From NCBI RefSeq assembly GCF_001974875.1, contig NZ_MTQD01000001.1, positions 496,001 to 560,000 of the forward strand: DNA of 64,000 bases, written 5' to 3'. A program made the translations under genes and the position numbers. Source of the DNA: Pseudoalteromonas sp. EB27. Lineage in GTDB: Bacteria; Pseudomonadota; Gammaproteobacteria; Enterobacterales; Alteromonadaceae. Shown in pieces: positions 38,779 to 48,839 of this stretch; the first letter of the stretch is position 1, and each line of letters starts with the position of its first letter. A model generated the notes under the pieces. That model had not been told where the DNA came from. It was given only the letters and a program-made list of their open reading frames with translations, and searched no databases.

Positions 38779-39321
38779 TCACTTTAATACTTTAACTTTG
38801 GCCGGAATGCCCTGCAAAACAGCGTGCGCAGGTGAAGATTTAGTCACAACAGCTCCAGCAGCGACTAAGCTACCTTCACCTATTTCAGCTCCTGCGGTAA
38901 TGATAACACCAGCAGCAATCCATGAGCCCTTACCTAGCTTTATTCTTTCTCCAATTCCTGGCCCAAACCTATAACTTCCATCCACTTTAGTGTGATTGCT
39001 GCTCACCATCTTGACATATGGACCTAACATTACTTCATCATCAAGCTCAACCCCGCCTCTTAGCCCACTAACCCAGGCACCATGACCTATATATACATTA
39101 TCACCTATATATATATTCTCTTTGAACTCAAGCTTTGCTCCAATCGCGATTTGAAAATTCCGACCGCACGCTCCTAAAAAAGGCCTAATCAGTGCCCCTC
39201 TACATTTACAACCAAACTCTGTCTCAGGTAAAAGGTTACCAATTACTTCTAATAACCTTATTAATGTTAGTAAAAAAAAACGCATAACTTTCATGAATCT
39301 ATTAATAATCTTATTTAGCAT
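38779..39321 (-). CDS. Hexapeptide-repeat acyltransferase (WcaF/maltose acetyltransferase-like)
   Basis: This is a 180-residue left-handed beta-helix protein with repeated isoleucine/valine-Gly patterns: YIGDNVYIGHGAWVSG, LGPYVKMVSSNHTKVDG with the likely catalytic His, GSWIAAGVIITAGAEIGEGS and LVAAGAVVTKSSPAHAVLQG. It resembles acetyltransferases that O-acetylate sugars in exopolysaccharide loci. It probably acetylates a residue of the cluster A repeat unit. It overlaps its neighbours by 3-11 bases. Confidence 0.86.
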   Translation of the reverse strand: MLNKIINRFMKVMRFFLLTLIRLLEVIGNLLPETEFGCKCRGALIRPFLGACGRNFQIAIGAKLEFKENIYIGDNVYIGHGAWVSGLRGGVELDDEVMLGPYVKMVSSNHTKVDGSYRFGPGIGERIKLGKGSWIAAGVIITAGAEIGEGSLVAAGAVVTKSSPAHAVLQGIPAKVKVLK

Positions 39322-40786
39322 TTTTACTCCCTTTTAAATTAAACAACAACTCTCTTATATTAAATCCACTAAAAAGAAAACTTAATGTACAGGCACCTAT
39401 AACTATAAAAACCTTAATAAATGGAGCTTCGACATTATGATTTATAAAGAAACAGACTAACAAAAGAATTTGACTCAAGACGAAGTATTTAGGAAATATT
39501 AATTTATGCTTCCGTTGAGCTCCATATACGATTAACATCAATCCAATTTGCCCTACAATTAAACCAGCTATTTTCCCTAGTATAGCGGCTAATATACCCA
39601 TACTTTCAAGTCCTATAAACATAATTGGTAATTGAACTAATATTACACTTAGGTTGTTTAACAAAAATAACTTAGCTTTATCAAACGCTAATACAACCAT
39701 GCTATTAAGGTTACCTAAACAGGCAAAGTTCATAGTTAACACCAAATATACAAAATATTCCGGTGATTCGACCCAATCACCAAAGTAGCTAAGTATTTCA
39801 CTAGAGAATAAAACTAATGGTATTGAAATTAAGCTACATATCAAAATCACGTACCTACTAACACTTCCATATTTTTCACTTACTACTAGCTCATCCTGTG
39901 TTGATATATAGTTACTAAATGTACCTAAGAAAACTTGTGATAACTTATTCGGTATAAAACGCACTAACTCTGAAAATTGTAAAATTAAATAGTAAAATCC
40001 TAATGAAGCCAATGATAAGTAGCTCGCCACAAAAATTTTGTCCAAATTTCCGTAACAAAACCTGATAATTGAATTCCCATATACATACAAACTAAACCTG
40101 TAAAAACCATTAGGAAAAGACAAAGGATAAATCTTTGCTGGGGCTATGTACCCAATAATTCTAAATAAAGATATAAATATAATGGCAATATGAATACTTA
40201 TCAGTAAAAATATAAAAGCCCGACCTGGATCTTCAATTAAAATATCTTTAACTTCAGTAAAAAAATATGCAGCAGTTAAGAATAAAACAATTACAACGAG
40301 CTGTAACTGTAAGAGTATAGACATTTCCTTGTAGCGCCCAACTCCAGAAAGGGTGTATATAAAAAATTGGCTAAAAAACATTAGAGCAGCCAGTAGAAAT
40401 AAAAGTAATTTATTTGCACTGTACAATAAATAAAGCTCGTTTGAAAAAAAGCTGGCTGTAATACTAACCACTATAAAAAAAATAAATACGAGGGGTAATG
40501 AAGTTAATAAATAACTTACAATAAAACTAGGTACACCATCTTTTTCATAAGCTTTTGCTACATACTTTGTAATGGCGCTGCTGCCGCCTAACAATGTAAA
40601 GGTTATTACTACTTCTGCAAATACTAACATTAGTGAGTATAAACCTAATAAGTTACCGCTACTATCCAAGTTGGACAATAAATAAGTTCTCAAATAAGTG
40701 AGCGGGATACTTATCAAAACAATGATACTCACCCAAAATGCACCACTTTTAAACTGTTGATTGATTTTATCGAGATTAATTGACAT
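39311..40786 (-). CDS. wzx: Wzx-type polysaccharide flippase
   Basis: This is a 491-residue protein with about 12-14 hydrophobic helices in the pattern of the polysaccharide-transporter branch of the MOP superfamily: early KSGAFWVSIIVLISIPLTYL, and repeated small-residue/aromatic segments such as ASLGFYYLILQFSELVRFIP. It would flip the undecaprenyl-linked repeat unit across the inner membrane to Wzy. AT-rich. It is three bases from the upstream glycosyltransferase stop region and overlaps the acyltransferase. Confidence 0.85.
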   Translation of the reverse strand: MSINLDKINQQFKSGAFWVSIIVLISIPLTYLRTYLLSNLDSSGNLLGLYSLMLVFAEVVITFTLLGGSSAITKYVAKAYEKDGVPSFIVSYLLTSLPLVFIFFIVVSITASFFSNELYLLYSANKLLLFLLAALMFFSQFFIYTLSGVGRYKEMSILLQLQLVVIVLFLTAAYFFTEVKDILIEDPGRAFIFLLISIHIAIIFISLFRIIGYIAPAKIYPLSFPNGFYRFSLYVYGNSIIRFCYGNLDKIFVASYLSLASLGFYYLILQFSELVRFIPNKLSQVFLGTFSNYISTQDELVVSEKYGSVSRYVILICSLISIPLVLFSSEILSYFGDWVESPEYFVYLVLTMNFACLGNLNSMVVLAFDKAKLFLLNNLSVILVQLPIMFIGLESMGILAAILGKIAGLIVGQIGLMLIVYGAQRKHKLIFPKYFVLSQILLLVCFFINHNVEAPFIKVFIVIGACTLSFLFSGFNIRELLFNLKGSKNAK

Positions 40787-40789
40787 TAA

Positions 40790-41977
40790 TCATTCCCTAG
40801 CAATTTTTAATAATGAATCAACAAAGGAATCCCAGCTATAATTATCAATAATATACCCTCTTCTAGCGCTCTTTCCATCCAGCTCGAGCCGTTCTACACA
40901 CTCGATAATTGACTTACCTAAAGCTTCAGCCGAATATTTAGCACATAGCTCCCCTAAGAATGGAGCTGTTATAATCTCATTGCTTGCTGTTTTAATAGAT
41001 GCATTAAGGCTATCGAAAGCAACGACTGGCGTTCCACATGCTAATGACTCAACAATTACTTGCCCAAAGGTTTCTATTTTTGTGGGTAAAACAGTAACTT
41101 TCGCAAGGTTATAGAACACTGGTAATAATTTATCTTGAGACCCTACAAATAGAACCCTTTTATCAATTCCAAGCTTTTTACTATATTCCATCAAGAAGCT
41201 TTTCAGGGGGCCATCTCCAACAATTACTAGCTTGTAGTGCTCAGGTAAAGTAATCATTGACTCAATAAGAATTCCAACATTTTTATTTAACGCTAATCTA
41301 CCTACATAAAGTAGTTCATAACCTTTTTGAACACCTTCAGAAACATTAAGTTTACAAATAGTGTTTTTATCAATACATTCAAACTTATCTGTATCTACAC
41401 CAGGCTTAATATAAAAGAATTTGTTCTTCCTATAATCTTTCCCCATAGTAGATAGCATAAAGTTACTAAAAACCACATTGATCGAATTTTGAACAACCTT
41501 TTTTTCTACAAACCTAGTGGTTAAATATGATAAAGATAAAAGAGTTGCTGTTTTAATTTTTTTTATGAGAGGTAAATTACCCATCTGAGACAAAACACCT
41601 TCAGCATTTAAACTTGAAGTCGTAGGATAAATATGAACAAGTGGTACTTTCAGCCCCATTTTGATCAAACCATAGCTAACTAATGCATGCCTAGATATTA
41701 CCAAATCAGGCTTAATAACTTCATTTTTAAATAGTTCTTTAACCGCTAACGTGAATTTCTTTGCTAGTATGGGTGCGAGTACCCCCCTAATCTCTGGAAA
41801 TTTATAGTATGTACAACCTTCGTGGTTAAACGTATCTGTGTAACTTTTTTTTCCATCAAAAGATATAACCGTGACGGTGTTACCTCTTCGAATCAACTCA
41901 CGTGCTATAAAAACCATAGAATTTTGCACCCCGCCAATAGCCGGATAACTAGAGGCACTAGTTAATACTACATGCAT
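40790..41977 (-). CDS. GT4 glycosyltransferase
   Basis: This is a 395-residue GT-B enzyme: N-terminal [20 protein letters not shown] (Gly-Gly-x-x loop), [20 protein letters not shown], and donor-binding [20 protein letters not shown] with the Glu-x7-Glu motif. This is the fourth GT4 of cluster A. With PglC they could build a five-sugar repeat unit. The start overlaps the epimerase gene by ten bases. Substrate unknown. Confidence 0.87.
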   Translation of the reverse strand: MHVVLTSASSYPAIGGVQNSMVFIARELIRRGNTVTVISFDGKKSYTDTFNHEGCTYYKFPEIRGVLAPILAKKFTLAVKELFKNEVIKPDLVISRHALVSYGLIKMGLKVPLVHIYPTTSSLNAEGVLSQMGNLPLIKKIKTATLLSLSYLTTRFVEKKVVQNSINVVFSNFMLSTMGKDYRKNKFFYIKPGVDTDKFECIDKNTICKLNVSEGVQKGYELLYVGRLALNKNVGILIESMITLPEHYKLVIVGDGPLKSFLMEYSKKLGIDKRVLFVGSQDKLLPVFYNLAKVTVLPTKIETFGQVIVESLACGTPVVAFDSLNASIKTASNEIITAPFLGELCAKYSAEALGKSIIECVERLELDGKSARRGYIIDNYSWDSFVDSLLKIARE

Positions 41978-43002
41978 TTAAGGGAGTACCATTTTATTGT
42001 TCTGGAAATCCCTATTTTCATCTTAAATTGGGGTTCATAACCTAATCTAAATTTGGCTTTATTAATATTAGCCTGAGAATGCCTGACATCTCCAGCTCTA
42101 AAACCACGGTAAATTGGTTCTTGCGAGGACTCTATATCGCACTTCTTAAGTCCAGACTGTATTGCTTTGTACAAATCAATAAGCGTGGTTCTATCACCAA
42201 CGGCTACATTATAAACTTCATTTTTAGCTTCATCTGGTGCAGTTGCAGCTAAAATATTCATTTGTACAGTATTTTCGATAAAACAAAAGTCACGGCTTGT
42301 TTCACCATCACCATTTATAAATATATCTTCACCTTGAATCATTGCCGCAGTCCACTTAGGAATTACAGCGGCGTAAGCACCGTTCGGATCTTGGCGTTGC
42401 CCAAACACATTAAAGTAACGTAAACCAATAGTTTTAAAGCCATATGTTTTTGCATAAACGCCTGCATACAGCTCGTTTACGTACTTAGTTACTGCATAAG
42501 GTGAAAGCGGGCTACCAATGTTTTCTTCCACTTTTGGTAGTGCCGGGTGATCACCATAAGTAGAACTGCTTGCAGCATAGGTAAAGCTTTTTACTTTAGC
42601 CTCTTTCGCCGCTTGTAACATATTTAAAAAACCGTTGATATTAGCGGCATTAGTTGTTAGAGGATCGGCGATTGAGCGTGGTACTGAACCTAACGCGGCT
42701 TGGTGTAATACATAGTCAACACCTTCACCGTTATTAGCTAATGCTGTTTCGCAATCTTGGTAATTGCGAATGTCGCCTTCTATCAAGTTAAAACCTTGCC
42801 ATTGTTCAGAAGTAACTAAGCCTTTTACTTCATCAAGGTTATGCTGATGGCCCGTTGCAAAATTATCAAGCCCGACTACTTTTTGATTTAATTTTAATAA
42901 ATGCTCTAAAAGATTAGAGCCAATAAAACCAGCAACCCCCGTCACTAACCAGGTTTTAGGAGAAGAAAGTAGTTCTGATTTAATTTGTTCGTAACGAGTC
43001 AT
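41968..43002 (-). CDS. tviC: UDP-N-acetylhexosamine(uronate) 4-epimerase, TviC/WbpP family
   Basis: This is a 344-residue extended SDR with [40 protein letters not shown], catalytic Tyr-x3-Lys in [20 protein letters not shown] and [20 protein letters not shown]. These are strong marks of the WbpP/TviC/WbgU group that prefers N-acetylated UDP-sugars. Paired with the dehydrogenase upstream it should produce UDP-GalNAcA from UDP-GlcNAcA. The C-terminus ends unusually (YSLKCM) compared with the family. Confidence 0.9.
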   Translation of the reverse strand: MTRYEQIKSELLSSPKTWLVTGVAGFIGSNLLEHLLKLNQKVVGLDNFATGHQHNLDEVKGLVTSEQWQGFNLIEGDIRNYQDCETALANNGEGVDYVLHQAALGSVPRSIADPLTTNAANINGFLNMLQAAKEAKVKSFTYAASSSTYGDHPALPKVEENIGSPLSPYAVTKYVNELYAGVYAKTYGFKTIGLRYFNVFGQRQDPNGAYAAVIPKWTAAMIQGEDIFINGDGETSRDFCFIENTVQMNILAATAPDEAKNEVYNVAVGDRTTLIDLYKAIQSGLKKCDIESSQEPIYRGFRAGDVRHSQANINKAKFRLGYEPQFKMKIGISRTIKWYSLKCM

Positions 43003-43115
43003 GTTTTTCCCTATGAAATCTTTGAATATTGAACTAACAAACGTTTAATTTATTTAGTGTGTATGGCGTATGCTATCTAATTTAAAAGCGCGGGATAAAC
43101 CCGCATCTACTAATG

Positions 43116-44396
43116 TTATAAACGCATATCTACACTTTGCTTTGGTAGTACATATTTTAGGTCATAGAGCACATGCTCAGCTTTACCTAATTCACGAATT
43201 TGCTCTGCGCCCATTTCTTTAAATTCGTTATGACCTACAGCAAGAATGATTGCATCGTAATTATTTGGCTTTGGCTCTGCAGTTAAGCTTAATCCATATT
43301 CATGTTGCGCCTCGATGTTTGAACACCATGGATCGACAATATCTACATTTATATTGTATTCTTTAAGTTCACTTACGATATCGACCACTTTTGTATTACG
43401 TAAGTCTGGGCAGTTTTCTTTGAAAGTTAAACCCATTATCAGTACGTTTGCGCCATCTACATGAATACGCTTTTTAAGCATACTTTTAACCAGTTCAGTT
43501 ACTACATGTTTACCCATACCATCGTTTAAACGACGACCGGCTAAAATCATTTCTGGGTGGTAGCCTACGCTTTGTGCTTTATGTGTTAAGTAATACGGAT
43601 CAACACCAATACAGTGTCCGCCAACTAAGCCAGGACGAAATGGAAGGAAGTTCCATTTAGTGCCTGCCGCTTCTAACACTTCAAGCGTGTCGATACCGAG
43701 CTTATTAAAAATAATTGAAAGCTCATTAATTAGTGCAATATTTACATCGCGCTGTGTGTTCTCAATTACTTTTGCAGCCTCAGCTACTCTGATAGAGCTC
43801 GCTTTATGTGTGCCAGCCGTAATTACTGATTTATAAAGTTGATCTACTTTTTCAGCTATTCCTGGAGTAGAACCTGAAGTCACTTTTAGTATGTTAGTTA
43901 CGCGATGCTCTTTATCACCTGGGTTAATACGTTCTGGTGAGTAGCCAGCGAAAAAGTCTTCATTGAATTTAAGACCTGAGAATTTCTCTACTACCGGTAA
44001 GCATGCCTCTTCAGTAGCACCTGGGTATACGGTTGATTCATAAATTATTATATCGCCTTTTTTAACCACTTTACCTAGCATTTCACTAGCTTTTATAAGT
44101 GGCGTTAAATCTGGCTGCTTATGCTCATCAATTGGAGTAGGTACTGTAACAATATATACATTACAACTTTCAAGATCTGACACTGTATAAGAGAAATTAA
44201 GTTGCGGAGAATCTTTAAGTTCTTCATCACTTACTTCAAGTGTTGAGTCGTGACCTGACTGCAACTGTGCAATTCGACCTTTGTTAATATCGAATCCCGT
44301 TACTGGGAATTTTTTACCAAATTCAACTGCTAATGGAAGGCCTACATAGCCTAAACCTATAATGCCAATTTTTAGGTCCGTTAATGAATCGTGCAT
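43116..44396 (-). CDS. tviB: UDP-N-acetylglucosamine 6-dehydrogenase, TviB/WbpA family
   Basis: This is a 426-residue nucleotide-sugar dehydrogenase: NAD motif [18 protein letters not shown], the central [20 protein letters not shown] and the catalytic Cys in [20 protein letters not shown]. The [12 protein letters not shown] form and the VEFGKK start match the TviB (Vi antigen)/WbpO branch that oxidises UDP-HexNAc to the uronic acid. It is distinct in sequence from the Ugd at 26834-28000. It is the first gene after wzc, across a 373-base gap with a hairpin. Confidence 0.92.
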   Translation of the reverse strand: MHDSLTDLKIGIIGLGYVGLPLAVEFGKKFPVTGFDINKGRIAQLQSGHDSTLEVSDEELKDSPQLNFSYTVSDLESCNVYIVTVPTPIDEHKQPDLTPLIKASEMLGKVVKKGDIIIYESTVYPGATEEACLPVVEKFSGLKFNEDFFAGYSPERINPGDKEHRVTNILKVTSGSTPGIAEKVDQLYKSVITAGTHKASSIRVAEAAKVIENTQRDVNIALINELSIIFNKLGIDTLEVLEAAGTKWNFLPFRPGLVGGHCIGVDPYYLTHKAQSVGYHPEMILAGRRLNDGMGKHVVTELVKSMLKKRIHVDGANVLIMGLTFKENCPDLRNTKVVDIVSELKEYNINVDIVDPWCSNIEAQHEYGLSLTAEPKPNNYDAIILAVGHNEFKEMGAEQIRELGKAEHVLYDLKYVLPKQSVDMRL

Positions 44397-44769
44397 AGTT
44401 GTACTCTCTTTGTTTAGTGATAGAGCTTCGAGCTTCTAAAATTTAAATTTAAATTTTACAATTAATTTCAAGTTAAGTGGTGCACTAAAAGCCAGTGTTG
44501 AGGTGTATACTCGCAGGAAACAAGTACATTCTACAATCCATTTTGCTTAGGTAGCCATACACTTTTTAACGATAAAAATGCCTGAACTTAACTAGGTTAG
44601 TGTGTAATAGATCACTATTAAATTGCATTTTAACAATTTAGTGTCTCAGTTATATAACAAGCCACTGAGACACTTTTTCTAAATTGAGACAGTTAATTTT
44701 AACTATCTCTTTGTAATACGTTGTTTTTGTAATTTTTATTTAAAAGTGCCTAATAGGCCCTCTTATAAA
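44397..44769. other. Wzc-tviB intergenic region with hairpin
   Basis: This is a 373-base gap inside an otherwise tightly packed operon. It contains the hairpin at 44640-44674 and an AT-rich palindromic stretch (AAATTTAAATTT type) at about 44440-44457 close to the tviB start. No gene and no REP unit are seen. It is the likely place for a processing site, attenuator or second promoter. Confidence 0.6.
44640..44680. terminator. Terminator-like hairpin between wzc and tviB
   Basis: An 11-bp perfect stem AGTGTCTCAGT / ACTGAGACACT encloses a 13-base loop. On the plus strand it is followed by TTTTTCT. On the operon's own strand the bases after the stem are only AAATTG, so it would be a weak terminator for wzc. 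It may act as a partial stop that separates export genes from synthesis genes. Confidence 0.6.
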
Positions 44770-47031
44770 TTATTTATCACTTTTGTATTCGTAGTTGTAG
44801 TATCCGTAATACCCATACGCATTACTCGCCTTTTTAACAACACCGTTAAATACTACGCCTTTTACGTCTATGCCATTTTGCTCAAAACGATTACGGGTAA
44901 GCTCTATTTCACGCACATGATTTTGACCAAAACGTGCCACAAGTAAAGTAGTGCCTGTATGCGCACTTACAATTGCGGGGTCGGTTACTGCAAGTATTGG
45001 TGGCGTATCGATAATTATAATGTCGTAAGCGGCGCTTACTTCTTCAACTAACTTACTAAAGTTACTATGCATTAATAGTTCTGAAGGATTTGGCGGTATT
45101 TGCCCCCGCGTAATAACACTTAAGCCTTCAACCTTGGTTGGTTTAGTAACTTGCTCTAGGTTTAAACGACCAGATAGGTAGTCACTTAATCCATCGTCCC
45201 ACTTTAAACCAAACTGAGTTTGTAAATAGCCTTTGCGCATATCGGCATCAATAATAAGTACTTTTTTACCGCTTTGCGCAAGTACTGAGGCTAAGTTAAC
45301 CGATATAAACGATTTACCCACACTTGGGCTTGGACCCGATATAGCAATAATATTGTTTTTAGCTTCCATCATCGCAAAGTGTAGACTCGTACGTAAGCTA
45401 CGTAGTGCTTCTATTGCTAGGTCGGCTGGGTTATCTAGCGCGAGTATACTTTTAGGTTTATTTGTTTTATTTTTGCGGGCTCGCTCGGCAAAGCCACTTA
45501 GTTTATCTTGATAATCTGAGTGCGGTACACTTGCGTATACAGGTAAGCCAAGCGCTTCAATTTCTGCTGGGTCTTCAACGCCTTTGTGCATTGCTTTTTG
45601 TATAAGCACAATTGCCACAGCTAACATACCACCTAGCATAGTGGCCATTACCACTATTAATGCTTTTTTAGGTTTAACTGGCTTACTGGTATTTACCTCA
45701 GCGTAGTCAATAATACGTACGTTACCTACAGTGCCTGCGCGAACTATATCAAGCTCTTGTGTTTTACTAAGTAGTAGTGTGTAAATTTGGTTACTTACTT
45801 CAACATCACGCTTTAAACGTAGTAGCTCTTGTTGAGTTTCTGGCAGGTTACCCACCTCACCTACAAGCTCTTGTTTTTGTTTATTTACAGCTTCTATTTG
45901 CTCAAGCATACCTTGGTATGTTGGGTGGTCTTTTTTAAATTTACGGCCAAGCTCTAAACGCTTTAGGTTTAGCTCTTGTAACTTGGTTTCAAGCTTTACA
46001 ACTTGCTCAAGCACGCCTTGTGTTTCGAGCGTTATGTTTATTGACTGGCGTTTTATTTGGTAGTCGTTAAAGCGTTGCTCTGCGTATTCAAGCTGTTTTT
46101 TAATTTCAGGTAATTGTACTTCTAAAAATTCAAGCGACTTTTGCGCCTCTGCGCTGTTGCGCTCAACATTGCGGCGTACATAAATAGCGGCCACTTTATC
46201 AAGCACTTTTTCAGCGTAGCTCGGTTTAGTACTTTGTAAGCTTAAGTTAATTATGCCTGAGTCTTTACCTTTTTCGCTTGCGCCAATAGCTGTTTGCAAA
46301 TCTAAAATAGTATTTAAGCGATCTTTGCGGGTAATTGTAAACTCTGTACCAGGGCGTGCATTTAAAGTACGAATGGTTAAGTTAAACTTACCGTTTGTAA
46401 GCTCCTCGCCTACTTTACCCGATAATATTTGCTCACCGTCACCATTTAAAAGTGTAAGGCTATTATTAGCCTGTGCAACCAATGTAAATGCTTGATTTAC
46501 TGCAGTGCGTGGTACATCAAACCTAAATACATTTATGCTTTCACCACCCCATGCGTAGCTATTAGCGCCAAAGCTTGGCTCAGCTAAGTCGCCATCTCCC
46601 ATTGGAGTAAATTTACGATAAGCACGGCTACCTATAAACGGGAATAGCTTAGGCTCTGCTATTACATCAAGCTTTAAAGTATCTACTGCCTCGCCTATTA
46701 TACTGCGCGACTTTAGTAGCTCTATTTCGGTTACAGCAGCTGATGTACTTTCGAACATGCCTGCCATATCGTCAAAGCCAGGGACTGATGCGCCGCCGTC
46801 TTCAACTTGTATCATGGCTGTTGCTTGGTAAACAGGGGTACTTAATACTGCATAAATAACACCTACAAACATAAACAGCGCAGTTACGGCTACTATAAAA
46901 TATTTGCGATCGAGCAATGCGCCTAGTAGCGCCATTAAATCAATTTCTTGCGTTGGTTGTGTGTTACTAGTGCTTTTATTATTAGCGCTACTAGCGCTGT
47001 TATTCGGCTGGGTATTCATTAAATTAGCCAT
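44770..47031 (-). CDS. wzc: Polysaccharide co-polymerase and tyrosine autokinase Wzc
   Basis: This is a 753-residue inner-membrane protein: Wzz domain with first membrane helix at about 38-58, periplasmic coiled coils, second helix near 455-475, then a BY-kinase domain. The kinase has Walker A SGPSPSVGKSFISVNLA (about 565), Walker A' VLIIDADMRKG and Walker B IIIIDTPPIL. The C-terminal tail is tyrosine-rich (AYGYYGYYNYEYKSDK), the autophosphorylation cluster. It controls capsule chain length and export with Wza; Wzb reverses the phosphorylation. The gene lies three bases after wzb. Confidence 0.96.
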   Translation of the reverse strand: MANLMNTQPNNSASSANNKSTSNTQPTQEIDLMALLGALLDRKYFIVAVTALFMFVGVIYAVLSTPVYQATAMIQVEDGGASVPGFDDMAGMFESTSAAVTEIELLKSRSIIGEAVDTLKLDVIAEPKLFPFIGSRAYRKFTPMGDGDLAEPSFGANSYAWGGESINVFRFDVPRTAVNQAFTLVAQANNSLTLLNGDGEQILSGKVGEELTNGKFNLTIRTLNARPGTEFTITRKDRLNTILDLQTAIGASEKGKDSGIINLSLQSTKPSYAEKVLDKVAAIYVRRNVERNSAEAQKSLEFLEVQLPEIKKQLEYAEQRFNDYQIKRQSINITLETQGVLEQVVKLETKLQELNLKRLELGRKFKKDHPTYQGMLEQIEAVNKQKQELVGEVGNLPETQQELLRLKRDVEVSNQIYTLLLSKTQELDIVRAGTVGNVRIIDYAEVNTSKPVKPKKALIVVMATMLGGMLAVAIVLIQKAMHKGVEDPAEIEALGLPVYASVPHSDYQDKLSGFAERARKNKTNKPKSILALDNPADLAIEALRSLRTSLHFAMMEAKNNIIAISGPSPSVGKSFISVNLASVLAQSGKKVLIIDADMRKGYLQTQFGLKWDDGLSDYLSGRLNLEQVTKPTKVEGLSVITRGQIPPNPSELLMHSNFSKLVEEVSAAYDIIIIDTPPILAVTDPAIVSAHTGTTLLVARFGQNHVREIELTRNRFEQNGIDVKGVVFNGVVKKASNAYGYYGYYNYEYKSDK

Positions 47032-47034
47032 TCC

Positions 47035-47469
47035 TTATAAATACTTTTGCCAAGCGCTACATGCGCTGTCGATTAACCTATAAACGTGTTCAAAAGCCTC
47101 TTGGCTTTGACGGTACGGGTCGGGTATTTCGGCGTTATTAATCCACTTACCCAGTAAAAACGTTTTACCGCGCGCCTCTGGGTAGCGAGCATGTACGTCG
47201 TTTAAATGGCGTTCTTCCATTACGAGTATTACACTGTTTTGCGCAACCAAGCTTGATGTAAGCTGCTGTCCTTGGTGAGTATCCATATTAACGCCATGTG
47301 CGAGCGCTATTTGTTTTGCTTTTGCATCTGCTGGTTTGCCTTCAAGTGCTGTTAACCCAGCAGACGATACTTTAATATTTTTGCCTTCAAGCTTTTGCTT
47401 TAAAACATACTCACCTGTTGGGCTGCGGCAAATGTTACCTGCACACACCACTAAAACTGAATCAAACAT
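47035..47469 (-). CDS. wzb: Low-molecular-weight protein tyrosine phosphatase Wzb
   Basis: This is a 144-residue phosphatase with the active-site loop CAGNICRS (Cys9-x5-Arg15) and the general-acid Asp in EIPDPYRQS near residue 115. This is a complete LMW-PTP. It dephosphorylates the Wzc tyrosine tail, allowing cycling between oligomeric states. It lies between wza (12 bases) and wzc. Confidence 0.96.
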   Translation of the reverse strand: MFDSVLVVCAGNICRSPTGEYVLKQKLEGKNIKVSSAGLTALEGKPADAKAKQIALAHGVNMDTHQGQQLTSSLVAQNSVILVMEERHLNDVHARYPEARGKTFLLGKWINNAEIPDPYRQSQEAFEHVYRLIDSACSAWQKYL

Positions 47470-47481
47470 TTTTAAAAACCC

Positions 47482-48597
47482 TTAGTTTGCAGTTATATCG
47501 TCAACACTATCTACAGTAGCGATTGACGGTAACAGTAAGCTTATTACACGGTTCCAACGGGCAAGTGGTGCCGATGTTACATATACAATATCGCGCGGTT
47601 GTAGTTCAAACTGTTCAGCTAATACCATTGCTGCTATATTTTTAGCGTGTAATTGGTATACGTTTGCAATAATACCGGTTTGCTCTAGGTCACTTTTACG
47701 CAGTACAAATACGCCATTAGCATCGGCTGTTGCTTCATTTAAACCGCCTGAATCGCTTAGCGCTTCGGCCAAGTTTAAACCATAACGGTTAAGCGTTACT
47801 GAACCTGCTTTTTTAACATCACCTAATACAAATATTTTTTGTGCATCGTTACGGTTTACGTGCACTATGTCGCCATGTTGCAATAAACGGTTTTGCGAAA
47901 TGTCACCATGGGCATAAAAGTCATCAAGTTTAATAACTTCTGTTTTATTGCCACGAGTAAATGTTACTGTGCGCCAATCGGCAGCATCAGTTAAGCCGCC
48001 AGCTTGGTTTAAAGCATCAATTAAGGTAAGTGGAATTTCGGTTACTGGGTATACGCCAGGTTGTTTTACTTCGCCGGTAACGTAGGTTTTTTGGCTTCTA
48101 AAGCCAACTACTTTTACGTCTACTTGAGGGTCTTCTATCACTCGGCTTAGGCGCTTAACAAGCTCATTACGCACTTGGCTTATTGTTTTACCTGCTGCGG
48201 GTATATTTGGTGCGTAGGCGTAAGTAATGGTGCCGTCTCGTTGTACTCTAAAGCCGTCAAACTCTGCGGTACGTTGTACTGCTGCCGGTATTGTTAGCTC
48301 TGGGTGATCCCATACGCCTATTGTTAGTACGTCGCCAACACCTAATTTGTATTCGTAGTTACTTACGTTTAAACCATCGGTACTTGAAATTGGTTTAGCT
48401 GCTATACGCGCTTGATTTTGTTTATTTATTAGTAGCGAGTCGATTATTTGAATGTTTACTTTTTCGAGATCTTGTTCGAGGTTTTGTGTTTGCTCGCCTG
48501 AGTCTATACCTTCAAAGTGGCTGCCTGGTACTATTGTACAGCCGGTCATGCTTAGTATTGCGAGTATTGATGCGAGTGATTTACAGCTTAACGCCAT
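47482..48597 (-). CDS. wza: Outer-membrane polysaccharide export lipoprotein Wza
   Basis: This is a 371-residue protein with a lipoprotein signal ending LSMTGC (lipidated Cys20) and a Poly_export domain (YKLGVGDVLTIGVWDHPELT). SLBB domains follow (KTYVTGEVKQPGVYPVTE; KIFVLGDVKKAGSVTLNRYG), and the C-terminal helix carries LARWNRVISLLLPS, the outer-membrane barrel segment. It forms the octameric export channel working with Wzc. It is the first gene of the cluster A operon, downstream of a promoter near 48672-48700. Confidence 0.96.
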   Translation of the reverse strand: MALSCKSLASILAILSMTGCTIVPGSHFEGIDSGEQTQNLEQDLEKVNIQIIDSLLINKQNQARIAAKPISSTDGLNVSNYEYKLGVGDVLTIGVWDHPELTIPAAVQRTAEFDGFRVQRDGTITYAYAPNIPAAGKTISQVRNELVKRLSRVIEDPQVDVKVVGFRSQKTYVTGEVKQPGVYPVTEIPLTLIDALNQAGGLTDAADWRTVTFTRGNKTEVIKLDDFYAHGDISQNRLLQHGDIVHVNRNDAQKIFVLGDVKKAGSVTLNRYGLNLAEALSDSGGLNEATADANGVFVLRKSDLEQTGIIANVYQLHAKNIAAMVLAEQFELQPRDIVYVTSAPLARWNRVISLLLPSIATVDSVDDITAN

Positions 48598-48632
48598 TGT
48601 AGAATCCCAAAATTATTTAAATATTGCACTTA

Positions 48633-48650
48633 CTCACCAACCTTGGTGAG
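48633..48650 (-). promoter_or_regulatory. Hairpin in the leader of the capsule operon
   Basis: A perfect inverted repeat CTCACCAA-GG-TTGGTGAG lies between the proposed promoter and the wza start. It could be a pause or RfaH-response structure or a protein-binding site. No consensus ops element (GGCGGTAG) is seen, so the RfaH link is only suggested. Confidence 0.5.
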
Positions 48651-48671
48651 CACTTGTATTTTAGCCGACTA

Positions 48672-48700
48672 ATTAAAGCATGTGCACTATTGTGAAGCAA
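48672..48700 (-). promoter_or_regulatory. Putative promoter of the wza operon
   Basis: On the minus strand, TTGCTT (48700-48695) and TTTAAT (48677-48672) are separated by 17 bases, about 75 bases before the wza start. Confidence 0.55.
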
Positions 48701-48839
48701 TAGCCTTTGCTTTGTAAAAGCTTTGTTACTAAGTTTTTAATTAGCACTGAAATTATATCAGTATTTTCATAAGGTCTTTATGAATAAATTTAATTGATAG
48801 CCGTTTTTAGTAAAACACTTAACGCATTAATCACCAATT

